From contig MEOQ01000050.1 of assembly GCA_001769275.1 (NCBI GenBank), positions 62,001-126,000 on the forward strand: a stretch of 64,000 bases of DNA, in the 5' to 3' direction. The notes beneath the pieces were generated by a model. The model was not told where the DNA came from. It saw only the letters and a list, made by a program, of their open reading frames with translations, and made no database searches. This document shows, in pieces, positions 9,957-17,515 of this stretch; within the stretch, counting starts at the first letter, position 1, and each line of letters opens with the position of its first letter. The position numbers and the translations under genes were made by a program. This stretch comes from Bacteroidetes bacterium GWF2_43_63 (GTDB lineage: Bacteria; Bacteroidota; Bacteroidia; Bacteroidales; DTU049).

Positions 9957-10322
9957 ATGAAAAAGTTATTTTTTGTCGTCATACTGGCGTTGGCTGTATT
10001 TTCGGGGTGTAAAAAGGATGAGCCGGAGGCGGTTGAGGGGGTCTTGACTGTTAGCCCGACAGTCTGGTATGCAACCAATAATTCTGGTCAGTTTTATGTT
10101 GATGTGGAGAGTAACACCGACTGGACAGTTTATCCAGACAATGGTTTTTATCCAATTCAATCACTTAACGCATCGCCACTCAGCGGAAGCGGGAACGGTT
10201 CGGTAAAAATTGAATACGGAGCCGCAAGCTACCCAACCCCCGACTTAGAGTCGGCCACGATATATTTTAAATATAAATCTTTTGGTGTAGATAAATCTAC
10301 ATCTGTTAAAATTGATAGATGA
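9957..10322 (+). CDS. Lipoprotein with BACON-like domain
   Basis: A 121-residue protein with an SPII signal peptide and lipobox AVFSGC, then a single beta-sandwich domain. The pattern VSPTVWY...VESNTDWTV...SPLSGSGNGSVKI...ATIYFKY matches BACON domains, which are typical of Bacteroidota surface proteins and known in crAss-like phages. The start at 9957 is preferred over 9936 because it begins the signal peptide. In a late phage block it may act in superinfection exclusion or surface alteration, or be a cargo gene; this is inference. It overlaps the next gene only if that gene uses its TTG start. Confidence 0.65.
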   Translation: MKKLFFVVILALAVFSGCKKDEPEAVEGVLTVSPTVWYATNNSGQFYVDVESNTDWTVYPDNGFYPIQSLNASPLSGSGNGSVKIEYGAASYPTPDLESATIYFKYKSFGVDKSTSVKIDR

Positions 10323-10335
10323 AAATTTCTTCAGC

Positions 10336-10707
10336 ATGTATTATATATCTGTATTTATTATTATTGCCTTGGTGAACTTTTATTTCTTTGGAATGCAGAG
10401 GGCAGCCATGATTATAAGTAGAAACGCATCTGGTGATAGCAGGTTTGTCACTGTATTATTGCCAGATAAATTTTTCTTAGTCCGACTAATCACATTAGCT
10501 AAATACATTATTCTGATTCTGATGTTATTATTTTACTCATGGCAGACTGGATTGTTGTGCTTTGGGGCTGACTGCTTAGCGTTTATATTAATACCAATTC
10601 CGTATAGGCTTTTATATTCAAGAGTATTTACGGCAAGAGTAATAAGAATTTTCAAGAGTTCCAGCATGGTCCCATACGCTCTTATTGATTCCATTAGCAG
10701 GTTATAA
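10336..10707 (+). CDS. Small multi-pass membrane protein, unknown
   Basis: The ATG at 10336 gives 123 residues; a TTG at 10312 would add eight and overlap the lipoprotein gene. Three hydrophobic stretches are visible (near the N-terminus, about residues 50-75 and 75-95). No family was recognised. Next to lysis-type genes it could be a lysis or exclusion factor, but nothing in the sequence proves that. Confidence 0.5.
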   Translation: MYYISVFIIIALVNFYFFGMQRAAMIISRNASGDSRFVTVLLPDKFFLVRLITLAKYIILILMLLFYSWQTGLLCFGADCLAFILIPIPYRLLYSRVFTARVIRIFKSSSMVPYALIDSISRL

Positions 10708-10720
10708 GAAGCAATAATCA

Positions 10721-10822
10721 ATGAATAACCTGAAACAACGCATAAAGGACAACCTAGTACTCGGGCTGATAATTGCCGTGATCATGGGAATAATTTACCT
10801 AATCACACTATGTATAAGATAA
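10721..10822 (+). CDS. 33-residue membrane peptide, unknown
   Basis: ATG AAT AAC at 10721 opens a 33-codon frame: a charged N-terminus (NNLKQRIKDN) followed by a single hydrophobic segment (LVLGLIIAVIMGIIYLITL). The charge-then-membrane design argues for a real small gene in the gap between two membrane protein genes. Function unknown. Confidence 0.4.
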   Translation: MNNLKQRIKDNLVLGLIIAVIMGIIYLITLCIR

Positions 10823-10911
10823 TAATATGTCTGAAACTCGACCATACTTGATTTCAATGATAATTTTTCGTACCTTTAGTTCGTTTTAATACTGTAGTCT
10901 TAAAATAATAC

Positions 10912-10919
10912 TACATTTG
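10912..10919 (+). promoter_or_regulatory. Bacteroidota -7 promoter box (TACATTTG)
   Basis: TACATTTG fits the TAnnTTTG consensus and lies 13 bases before the ATG at 10933, predicting a leader of about 10 bases. The -33 element is weak. Confidence 0.5.
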
Positions 10920-10932
10920 CACAACAAAAAAC

Positions 10933-11514
10933 ATGGATATGGACGCATTTGTATCATATATTGTTGAAAAGTGGCCGTTTATTTTCCTGATTATTGCAGC
11001 CACCATCTTTGCATGCTGGATGGTTTTCAGTTTAAAAACGGTAAAGAGGTCAACAAAGAAATTTGAATCAGAAGGCGATTGTAAGCATCATGCCGATGGC
11101 GTGTCTAAGATTGAATCAAAGCTGGATAAGATTTACGACTTACTCTTGTTGGGTAATACGGGTATTGGTACGTCGATGGGTAAGTCTCAGAGTCCTACTC
11201 AATTATCAGACATTGGTGTTAAATTCTTTGAAAGTTGTGGGACGAAGGAACTTATTGAAGACCATGGATCGTATTATGCCTCGGTAATGCAGGCTCAAAA
11301 ACCATCTACAGCCCTTGATGTTGAAAAATTGGCGTTCGACACCCTATTTATGGACACTGCATCCGACAAGTTTATAGCAATAAAAAACTATCTATACAAT
11401 AACCCTGAATTTGAAGGGATTAAAGTTGGACTAAAAGACGTCTGTTTTGTCGCCGGTATTAAACTCCGGGATATTTATTTAACAGCGCATCCAGAGATTG
11501 ACCCAAACAAATAG
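10933..11514 (+). CDS. Membrane-anchored phage protein, unknown
   Basis: A 193-residue protein with one N-terminal membrane helix (about 14-34, FIFLIIAATIFACWMVFSL), then a basic helical linker and a soluble acidic domain. A small heptad-like segment lies near 55-75. It has its own promoter and is followed by a strong terminator, so it is a stand-alone unit and could be expressed in the lysogen. No family was recognised; a moron-type function is possible but unproven. Confidence 0.55.
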   Translation: MDMDAFVSYIVEKWPFIFLIIAATIFACWMVFSLKTVKRSTKKFESEGDCKHHADGVSKIESKLDKIYDLLLLGNTGIGTSMGKSQSPTQLSDIGVKFFESCGTKELIEDHGSYYASVMQAQKPSTALDVEKLAFDTLFMDTASDKFIAIKNYLYNNPEFEGIKVGLKDVCFVAGIKLRDIYLTAHPEIDPNK

Positions 11515-11520
11515 ATACTT

Positions 11521-11548
11521 AAAAAGGCCCCATATGAGGGCCTTTTTT
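11521..11548. terminator. Bidirectional intrinsic terminator
   Basis: A ten-base-pair stem (AAAAAGGCCC with GGGCCTTTTT, loop CATATGA) sits between two convergent genes, with U-tracts in both directions. It can end transcription from 10933 on the plus strand and from the antirepressor unit on the minus strand. Confidence 0.8.
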
Positions 11549-11569
11549 CTTAATCCTGATTATTGATAT

Positions 11570-12541
11570 CTACGCTTCTGAGATCCCCGTATTCTTTTTT
11601 AGCTTCGGATTCAGCAACTCGTGAATAAACCTGCGGCCGGTTTCAGTCCATACCAGATTGACCGACGTCTTTATTACGCCGTTGGCATCGGTGTAGGTGT
11701 ACGTTTCGGTTCCAGTGTAGCCTTTACCCTGATACTTATGGGTTAGCACCCAGGTTTTGTCAACCCTTCTTATCACACCCATGTCTTTGAGGATGCGATT
11801 CAGCATCACCGGCCCCATACCAAGTTCCTTCGCAATAATGGTGATCAGGATGTACGACGTCGACTCAAGCACCTTATTGGCATACTCCACGCGTGGAGCC
11901 TGAATGCCAAGCTGTTTGGCCTGTTCGGTAATGACCAGCAGCTTTCTGTCAGCGTCAACCTGAAACTCACCAATGTCGTCGGCCAGTTTTTGGTTGCTTT
12001 CGGCCAGATCAAAATTCCTTTCTGACAACTCCTGATTCTTTTTGCGTTCATCAACGAGAAGTTCACTCACCCTGGTCAGGGTTGATATAGTTTGCTCCGG
12101 ATTACGCAGTAGGCTGTCGATGAAATTGTCTGTACCGGTGAAACCGAATTTCATGAGTTCCTTGATACGATCGTTGCACCAGATTGCGAATTGAGGACTT
12201 AGCCATCTGGCAAATTCAAGGGCAATGTCCTCGTGAAACCACGTGCCTTGAACAACTCCTCCTGCTGGATTTCCTTTGACAACCCGTATTGACTCTGGGA
12301 AAATATTAGCCCATTCTTCTGTTTTTTCCGAAGGCGAAATTTCGCCTTCATTGATATTAAGCGAGTTGCGTCTGCAAATCATTAGCAATACATCTCTGCG
12401 CGACTCATCCTCGAAAAAATGATTTACTTTTTTACCGAATGGTTTTGCCATTTGGGTAGCATTGATCATTGTATCTCTGTTTTGGCCGGGCATAAAGGTT
12501 ACCGGCGAACCATTGTACTGAAACATTTTTGAAGTTTCCAT
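11570..12541 (-). CDS. KilA-N / KilAC phage antirepressor
   Basis: A 323-residue protein. Residues about 1-130 resemble the KilA-N DNA-binding domain (INATQMAKPFGKKVNHFF, then ALEFARWLSPQFAIWCNDRI). A coiled-coil linker at about 150-200 follows, then a C-terminal KilAC/ANT domain with winged-helix character (AKELGMGPVMLNRILKDMGVI). Such proteins counter CI-type repressors or modulate other regulators. It is the last gene of a leftward unit whose promoter lies near 12986, and it converges on the terminator at 11521. Confidence 0.82.
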   Translation of the reverse strand: METSKMFQYNGSPVTFMPGQNRDTMINATQMAKPFGKKVNHFFEDESRRDVLLMICRRNSLNINEGEISPSEKTEEWANIFPESIRVVKGNPAGGVVQGTWFHEDIALEFARWLSPQFAIWCNDRIKELMKFGFTGTDNFIDSLLRNPEQTISTLTRVSELLVDERKKNQELSERNFDLAESNQKLADDIGEFQVDADRKLLVITEQAKQLGIQAPRVEYANKVLESTSYILITIIAKELGMGPVMLNRILKDMGVIRRVDKTWVLTHKYQGKGYTGTETYTYTDANGVIKTSVNLVWTETGRRFIHELLNPKLKKNTGISEA

Positions 12542-12567
12542 GACTTTTTATTTTTAAGATTTACCGA

Positions 12568-12843
12568 TTACTTTACTCCGCGACTCTCAGTGAATTCGCG
12601 CAACAATCCTTTTTCACTTACAAAATACATTAGCATGGCGTTCTCCGTTTTCAGACGGATACACTCCCGGATTAACTCCTCGGGCGGAAGACTTGTGATT
12701 GTTTGATTATACTCCTCCTGTTTCGCTACGCGAACATCAGATGAGTGGAAGTTGATTGATTTGCCACCCTGTTTGGCGCGGGTGCTCTCCTGCAGCGGAA
12801 CCTCGTCAGGAGGATCGGTTGCGTTGTTTCTTGTGTTTCGCAT
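12568..12843 (-). CDS. Small hypothetical phage protein
   Basis: A 91-residue protein with a disordered, charged N-terminal half and a helical C-terminal half (SLPPEELIRECIRLKTENAMLM). No family was recognised. It precedes the antirepressor gene by 26 bases and likely shares its transcript. Its 5' leader would contain the folded region at 12871-12986. Confidence 0.55.
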   Translation of the reverse strand: MRNTRNNATDPPDEVPLQESTRAKQGGKSINFHSSDVRVAKQEEYNQTITSLPPEELIRECIRLKTENAMLMYFVSEKGLLREFTESRGVK

Positions 12844-12870
12844 TTTGGTTATAGAAAAAACACGACGTCC

Positions 12871-12993
12871 ACCAACCGGTTGCGAAACCCCAAGAAACTT
12901 GAGTACCCCTTTCGGGGAGCGGTTGGCAAGACGCCGATATTGTTAATATCAGAAAATACAATTTCATTCTTAGGGTTTCGCACAACAAAGATA
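12871..12993 (-). promoter_or_regulatory. Promoter followed by a densely structured leader
   Basis: On the minus strand TATCTTTG (12993-12986) fits the -7 consensus and would drive the 12843 gene with a leader of about 140 bases. The leader holds several pairings: GGTTGCGAAACCC (12878) with GGGTTTCGCACAAC (12973); CCAACCG (12872) with CGGTTGG (12920); the perfect repeat GATATT-gtt-AATATC (12936-12950); CCCC-tttc-GGGG (12906-12917); and CAAG-aaa-CTTG (12891-12901). Some are mutually exclusive, as in attenuators or switches. It could also be an operator region. Confidence 0.45.
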
Positions 12994-13012
12994 AAACATT
13001 TCATAGCTGAAG

Positions 13013-13222
13013 TCAAGATTTATGAGAATTATTTTTCATGAACTGTGACCACTCGGCGATCTGGAAGGTATATTTAATCTCCCCATTTGTTAACAAATAA
13101 ACAAATAAACCACCTTTTTTGATAATTATTGCATCAATTATGCATGGTTTTTTGTTCGGATCATCCAGATCATACACCTTGTCACCAGGCATAAAGGTCG
13201 CCGATATGGTTATTTTAGGCAT
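13013..13222 (-). CDS. Small hypothetical phage protein
   Basis: A 69-residue protein predicted to be mostly beta strand (MPGDKVYDLDDPNKKPCIID..., LLTNGEIKYTF), perhaps an SH3-like barrel; no family assigned. A GGAGG ten bases before the ATG could serve as ribosome binding site. It lies one base after the DUF551-like gene in the same leftward unit. Confidence 0.55.
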   Translation of the reverse strand: MPKITISATFMPGDKVYDLDDPNKKPCIIDAIIIKKGGLFVYLLTNGEIKYTFQIAEWSQFMKNNSHKS

Positions 13223-13223
13223 G

Positions 13224-13514
13224 TTACGGGTACCTCCATCGGATTACATTCGTTCGCTCTTTTTTATTCTTGAAGTCGAGAAATACCGGACCTATTTTGC
13301 CCTGCTTGTAGATCCTCTTGCCGAAGCGAATCACGCCTCCGGTTGTAATAAACAGCACCTCCTGTTCAATTGGCGGCTGTTTTACATTGATGTCAATCCA
13401 AAGCGACTCAAGCGTGCCATTGATTACCTCCATGAGTCTGTCAGAGTTGACGTGCCAGTATGGATCAGATGGATGACTGAATCCTACCAAATATGCAAGC
13501 TGATCCTTATTCAT
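13224..13514 (-). CDS. DUF551-like small phage protein
   Basis: 96 residues from the ATG at 13514, chosen because longer starts run through the upstream gene. The segment WIDINVKQPPIEQEVLFITTG matches the DUF551 pattern (W-x-x-Vxx-x-P...G-x-x-V), a short beta-rich domain common in phage early regions with unknown function. It overlaps the preceding gene by 8 bases. Confidence 0.6.
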   Translation of the reverse strand: MNKDQLAYLVGFSHPSDPYWHVNSDRLMEVINGTLESLWIDINVKQPPIEQEVLFITTGGVIRFGKRIYKQGKIGPVFLDFKNKKERTNVIRWRYP

Positions 13515-13755
13515 TGCTGTATTCAACTTCCTCAAGTGATGCATACTCGCTATCATCCTGAATTGAGCGCGCCTGCTGTTCATCCACAACGCGAAGATTG
13601 TTGCGACGCAACTCTCCGGCGGCATAATCCGCCTCAACTCGATAGCTAAATGGTTTTGCAAGTGACAAGTCGTTGATCCACGTCTGTCCCTTGATTTTCT
13701 TTTTGTCGGCCAGAAACTCGCTGGTCCGTTCTGTTTCTTTTACAATGTAGTACAT
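13507..13755 (-). CDS. Small phage protein, tandem paralogue 3
   Basis: An 82-residue protein beginning MYYIVKETERTSEFLADKKK, with a conserved W near 26 and N-x-RVVD near 53-58. It resembles the two genes just upstream (13740 and 13961): YYI start, L/F-(A/D)-(D/N)-K/R, W, Y/A-rich helix, N-x-R(V/I)(V/I)D. Function unknown. It has an extra acidic C-terminal tail, and overlaps both neighbours slightly. Confidence 0.6.
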   Translation of the reverse strand: MYYIVKETERTSEFLADKKKIKGQTWINDLSLAKPFSYRVEADYAAGELRRNNLRVVDEQQARSIQDDSEYASLEEVEYSNE

Positions 13756-13973
13756 GATGGTTGTTTTTTTCGTAAAATGGTTTTCATTTCAGATCCGTCA
13801 ATTATTCGCGGGTTGTTGAGATATAGCCTGGCAATGAATTTTTCTGCAGCATGCCTGTATATGTATTCCATCGCAAGGCTTATCTTTGTGGTCCACCAGC
13901 TTTTTGAAAATCGCTTCCGGTTGGCCAGGAACAATGTTTGTCCCTTTTTGTTTGTGCAGATTATGTAGTACAT
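13740..13973 (-). CDS. Small phage protein, tandem paralogue 2
   Basis: A 77-residue protein (MYYIICTNKKGQTLFLANRK, then WWTTKISLAMEY and NNPRIIDG) with the same layout as its neighbours on either side. A strong AAAGGAG ribosome binding site precedes the ATG. It overlaps the upstream gene by 13 bases and the downstream gene by 16. Function unknown. Confidence 0.6.
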   Translation of the reverse strand: MYYIICTNKKGQTLFLANRKRFSKSWWTTKISLAMEYIYRHAAEKFIARLYLNNPRIIDGSEMKTILRKKQPSCTTL

Positions 13974-14170
13974 GACTTTTTCTCCTTTAGAATTAGAAGT
14001 TCGAATCCACTCACAACCCTCCCGCCGTTGAATTTAGATGTAGAAATAGCATGCTTGAGCATGTAATGTTTTCGAGCCCTGTTCTCATCTTTCGTCCATT
14101 TCTTATCGAACACATGAAACTCGATTTCGCCATTCTCGGCGTCCCTGATAACATAATAGGTGTTTGCCAT
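13961..14170 (-). CDS. Small phage protein, tandem paralogue 1
   Basis: A 69-residue protein (NTYYVIRDAENGEIEFHVFD, then KKWTKDENRARKHYML and GGRVVSG). It is the first gene of the tandem trio and sits about 43 bases downstream of the predicted start site of the promoter motif at 14210. An AGGAGG lies four bases before the ATG. Function unknown. Confidence 0.6.
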   Translation of the reverse strand: MANTYYVIRDAENGEIEFHVFDKKWTKDENRARKHYMLKHAISTSKFNGGRVVSGFELLILKEKKSCTT

Positions 14171-14209
14171 AATGCCTCCTTTTAGTAAACAAACGTTAGA
14201 ATGTTCTGT

Positions 14210-14252
14210 AATATTGCATCAAATATAAACAATTAAAATAGTAAATGCAACT
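14210..14252 (-). promoter_or_regulatory. Early promoter/operator motif, copy 1
   Basis: Plus-strand AATATTGCATCAAATATA (14210-14227) followed by AGTAAATGCAAC (14240-14251). On the minus strand this gives a TATATTTG -7 box upstream of the 14170 gene. Nearly the same block recurs at 28831 and in diverged form at 37549, so it is probably a shared promoter with an operator rather than chance AT-rich sequence. Confidence 0.7.
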
Positions 14253-14268
14253 ATTTTGGATAAAAAAA

Positions 14269-14829
14269 TTATTCCTGTTCCCGAATATGTTCTACAACCC
14301 CGTGTTCATCAGGTTTTCCCCATTTCCTTTTTCTATTAATCTCAAGCTTATCAAATGCGTTATAAATCATTTCTCTTGCAGACAATCCGAATTTATTACC
14401 GGCGTCAAGCAAAAGGATAAAGCAGTCTGAGAATTCTTTTTCAGCATCGGTTTTATTTAGCAGAGTAGGGGACTGAAAGAATTTTTCAAGCGCCTCCGTC
14501 AACTCCTTTGTCTCTTTCTGTAGGTGATATGATATAGGGACGCATCGTTGCTGTGAAAAATTACCATTATCGAATGTGTGATTCGACCATGCGCCGGTCT
14601 CGTCCATTAGTTTTTGAAGTTCTTTCACTTGGCTGATTTTTATTGTTTGGTATGTTGCGTTAATTTCTTTTCCGGGATAGTGCAATCGGGTGAGACGATC
14701 AAGAAACTTATCCATTTCGTAAACTGACTCAAATTCACGCTCTCTACGCATGGGTAGCTTTCTTTCCTCAGTCGCTACGCCATTGTTTTTATTGACGCGA
14801 CACAGCGTCATATCCATCAGAATAACCAT
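14269..14829 (-). CDS. MazG/MazZ-like nucleotide pyrophosphohydrolase (DUF550-type)
   Basis: A 186-residue protein whose C-terminal two thirds match the PF04447-type all-alpha NTP pyrophosphohydrolases: HLQKETKELTEAL, DAEKEFSDCFILLLDAG, then KLEINRKRKWGKPDEHGVVEH. The acidic EKExxEL and ExxD pairs are the Mg-binding pattern. The family removes pyrophosphate from dNTPs (dATP/dGTP) and in some phages supports modified-base genomes; no purZ-like gene is in this window. A CGGAGG lies just before the start. It is the end of the unit that starts at 17388. Confidence 0.75.
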   Translation of the reverse strand: MVILMDMTLCRVNKNNGVATEERKLPMRREREFESVYEMDKFLDRLTRLHYPGKEINATYQTIKISQVKELQKLMDETGAWSNHTFDNGNFSQQRCVPISYHLQKETKELTEALEKFFQSPTLLNKTDAEKEFSDCFILLLDAGNKFGLSAREMIYNAFDKLEINRKRKWGKPDEHGVVEHIREQE

Positions 14830-14830
14830 A

Positions 14831-15211
14831 TTACCTCCGTTTCTTTACAATGTTTTTCTTATCCACTTGCTTCTTTCCCTGCTGGATGATCTGGTGTGAC
14901 ACCCTATCCACATCAATTGCGGTGGTGCTTTTTTTCAACACGCCTGTTTTTTTCAATACCTTCCGGGACTCTCTCGTCATAATGGCCGTATTGTGGCGGC
15001 CGTCAATCACATTTATCTTCTTGCCGGTTCTGGAATGATATTCCTCAGCCTTATATTGAGCGACCCTACGTCTCACATCGCCAACAACCTTCATTACTTC
15101 AAGCCACCATTTCAACAAAAAAATTCGGATGCGAATAAATAATTTTCGGATCATGTGAACAATCAATAACCTACTGAGTTCTTTTTTCAGATTTTTAAAA
15201 AGTTGATTCAT
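14831..15211 (-). CDS. Basic hypothetical phage protein
   Basis: A 126-residue, very Lys/Arg-rich protein with a hydrophobic helix at about 20-40 (MIRKLFIRIRIFLLKWWLEVM). No family recognised. It has a clear AGGAGG site before the ATG and overlaps the large terminase gene by 17 bases. It could bind nucleic acid or membrane; neither can be shown from sequence. Confidence 0.5.
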   Translation of the reverse strand: MNQLFKNLKKELSRLLIVHMIRKLFIRIRIFLLKWWLEVMKVVGDVRRRVAQYKAEEYHSRTGKKINVIDGRHNTAIMTRESRKVLKKTGVLKKSTTAIDVDRVSHQIIQQGKKQVDKKNIVKKRR

Positions 15212-17201
15212 TGGCTTTCCTCCTTGTTTTTTTAGTGTTGTTTGTTTTGATTATTTCCGGGACCGGCATCGTGGAGCTCACATACCGGCCGATGGCGGTT
15301 GCCATCACCATATCGTCGTGCGCCCCGTCAACAGCGCCAAGCGTTCCGTTCGTCTTTACCTCGTATGAATCCTCCTCATCACACACACGACTATCATATT
15401 CCACATAGCTATCGTCGCGGATGTCAGCACTCAGGGTGTCAATAGCGAGCTGTTTGCTCTTTGTATTCGTGTGGAAACCGTATTTTTTTGTGACGGGTCC
15501 GCCGGCAGTGTCAATTACCTCCCGGCAATACAGGTTGTCGTAAAACTCCGCAATCTCATCCAGTACTGTGAAAAAGTGATCCCCATCGGTGTCCGCCTTC
15601 TCAGTACGCAGCGAATTTGTTTCGATGACAATCTCTGCATTCCCATATAACGTGGCTATCTGCACCATCTTCCAGGCAAGTAGGTCCTGATCCATGTGCC
15701 CCTTCCATGTAGCAACGGCCTCATCAACTCCTCCCTCCATGCGCCAGTATCGATCAAAAACCCGGATGACAGAATAGTCGGCCCCGGACCATCGGCCTCC
15801 GATATCGACAGATACCAGATATCTATTCTTTATGATCTCTGCATTATCCGGCATGGCCCACACCCAGAGACAGCCGTCGGCGGTTTTTTCAAAGCGCATA
15901 TTTTTGGTGCAGGTTTCGCCACGATCTGAGTCGGCGAAGATTTCACCAATAAATATTGGAGGTCGATTATTTCTTCTTGACTTCGCCACATGCTGTGGGG
16001 CAAAACACCTCCTGCCGGTAGATTGAAAGGCCTCCTCTGCGGTTGATGGAAACTCCGACTGCATCCGCCAGTCATCCAGCCTCTCCCTGCGCTTGTGCTC
16101 CTTGTACCAGTTGATACCCTCAAGCGTTGCCCCCAGGGACCAAAGAAACCAATCATAGGAATCCATCTTTCCAATGAATTCAGCGTATGTTTCTGAAAGT
16201 TTTTTCTGATAGTTTTCAATACCAAACCACGGGACGAATAGCGGGAAATATCCGGAGACTCCATTTTTTGCATCAAGCCATCTCTTGTGAAAGAAATTTC
16301 CAACACCCTTTGCCGTTGACTCTAAGGCAACGAGTGTCATCGGGTCTGACGATATGGATCCAATGACGGACTGCATCACGTCCTCCGGCTTCTTTCCCAT
16401 TGTCTCCTTCCACAGCCCAACCTCCGACAAGTGGGCCATAGCGATATCAAAGGTTCTCAGGTTCTCCGGTTTCTGCATTGACCCGATGGTGATCACGCAG
16501 TCTCGCTGTTCGATTATTCTTGACTTCGGACTCCCTTCGTATGGATCCATTTTCACGGACCCGAATTCCACCGGATAGTTTTCCGCCATCTTTGTGTACA
16601 TCCCGCGGATGCGCCGCGCCTGGTTCTCTACATCCGTTACAATAACTGAATGCCATCCGGTCAGGAGTATCAGTTGGAGCCATGCCATGTACATCTGAAT
16701 CAGCGTTGACCCACCCCATTGTCGGGCCTTTACAATAATAATACGAATTGGAATTCCGGCCAGCCTCATTTTCTCAAGTTCTGCCAGCAATCTGCGTTGT
16801 GGTTTGTTTGGTCTGAAAGGAATATCCTTTTTTGTTCTCTTATCCTGAATCTTTACTGTTGCAGCGCACCAGAATTCAAAGTCGTAAATAAACCTAAGCT
16901 TATTAAACCAGCGCCAGAATTCCATGTAGTGCTCTTTTCTGGGCGCCAGAATGCCATTGCGCTGCAGTGCTGCCTCGAGTGTATCACTTTCAAATATGCG
17001 AGCGACAAGAGGCTCCTCCTTTATCATCTCCTCTGGAAGCCACAATTCGACAAGCTCCTTTCTCTCGTTGACAATAGAAACCTTGACTCGCGGTGTAGGT
17101 GAACCCTCCCCGGTATAGGGGTTATAGGGTGAATACATCTCATCGAGCCGCCGGATATTTTCCCGGATGATGGTCTCTATATCATGCCTGGGTGACGCCA
17201 T
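15195..17201 (-). CDS. terL: Terminase large subunit
   Basis: The DNA packaging motor: ATPase plus headful or cos nuclease. The ATG at 17201 (MASPRHD) is preferred to a TTG at 17231, giving 668 residues. ATPase: a deviant Walker A, KARQWGGST, and Walker B IAMAHLSEVG. RNase-H-like nuclease: VSVDIGGRWSGADYSV, VIETNS, and DGAHDDMVMATAI carry the acidic residues. Oddly it lies on the minus strand between two plus-strand structural blocks, whereas terL usually leads portal and capsid genes. It overlaps the small gene upstream by 20 bases. Confidence 0.93.
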   Translation of the reverse strand: MASPRHDIETIIRENIRRLDEMYSPYNPYTGEGSPTPRVKVSIVNERKELVELWLPEEMIKEEPLVARIFESDTLEAALQRNGILAPRKEHYMEFWRWFNKLRFIYDFEFWCAATVKIQDKRTKKDIPFRPNKPQRRLLAELEKMRLAGIPIRIIIVKARQWGGSTLIQMYMAWLQLILLTGWHSVIVTDVENQARRIRGMYTKMAENYPVEFGSVKMDPYEGSPKSRIIEQRDCVITIGSMQKPENLRTFDIAMAHLSEVGLWKETMGKKPEDVMQSVIGSISSDPMTLVALESTAKGVGNFFHKRWLDAKNGVSGYFPLFVPWFGIENYQKKLSETYAEFIGKMDSYDWFLWSLGATLEGINWYKEHKRRERLDDWRMQSEFPSTAEEAFQSTGRRCFAPQHVAKSRRNNRPPIFIGEIFADSDRGETCTKNMRFEKTADGCLWVWAMPDNAEIIKNRYLVSVDIGGRWSGADYSVIRVFDRYWRMEGGVDEAVATWKGHMDQDLLAWKMVQIATLYGNAEIVIETNSLRTEKADTDGDHFFTVLDEIAEFYDNLYCREVIDTAGGPVTKKYGFHTNTKSKQLAIDTLSADIRDDSYVEYDSRVCDEEDSYEVKTNGTLGAVDGAHDDMVMATAIGRYVSSTMPVPEIIKTNNTKKTRRKANESTF

Positions 17202-17388
17202 GTTTGAGGTGTTCGCGTATGATCTGAGCAACGGTTATCTCATTGAATGGCACTCGTGGATCTTCCGCGACCTCCGTGTATAACATTGCCTTCGGCATCA
17301 TGGATGCATATTTCCCATGTCCCGCAATAACATCCTGATACACCTGAATCACAATGGCGTGCAGCTTTTTCGTGGATTCTCTTTGCAT
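17182..17388 (-). CDS. Small protein upstream of terL, possible small terminase
   Basis: A 68-residue, mostly helical protein (QRESTKKLHAIVIQVYQDVI, then NEITVAQIIREHLKHG). It overlaps terL and shares its promoter, the usual place for the small terminase subunit. It is shorter than most TerS proteins and no HTH was clearly recognised, so the function is only positional inference. Confidence 0.45.
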   Translation of the reverse strand: MQRESTKKLHAIVIQVYQDVIAGHGKYASMMPKAMLYTEVAEDPRVPFNEITVAQIIREHLKHGVTQA

Positions 17389-17404
17389 ATTGGCTTGTTA
17401 ATTA

Positions 17405-17479
17405 CAAATTTAATGCGGCAAATATATACAATAAAGTATGTAATTGATGCTTCGTTGATAACTTTTCGCTATATTTTTG
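17405..17479. promoter_or_regulatory. Divergent promoters between terL and scaffold units
   Basis: Minus strand: TATATTTG (17426-17419) and TAAATTTG (17412-17405), both matching TAnnTTTG and giving short leaders to the 17388 gene. Plus strand: TATTTTTG (17472-17479), about 37 bases before the ATG at 17516. The -33 elements are weaker. These would start the leftward terminase unit and the rightward capsid unit. Confidence 0.55.
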
Positions 17480-17515
17480 ATGCGCAATTGTTTCATACAA
17501 TAAAAACACGCAAAC

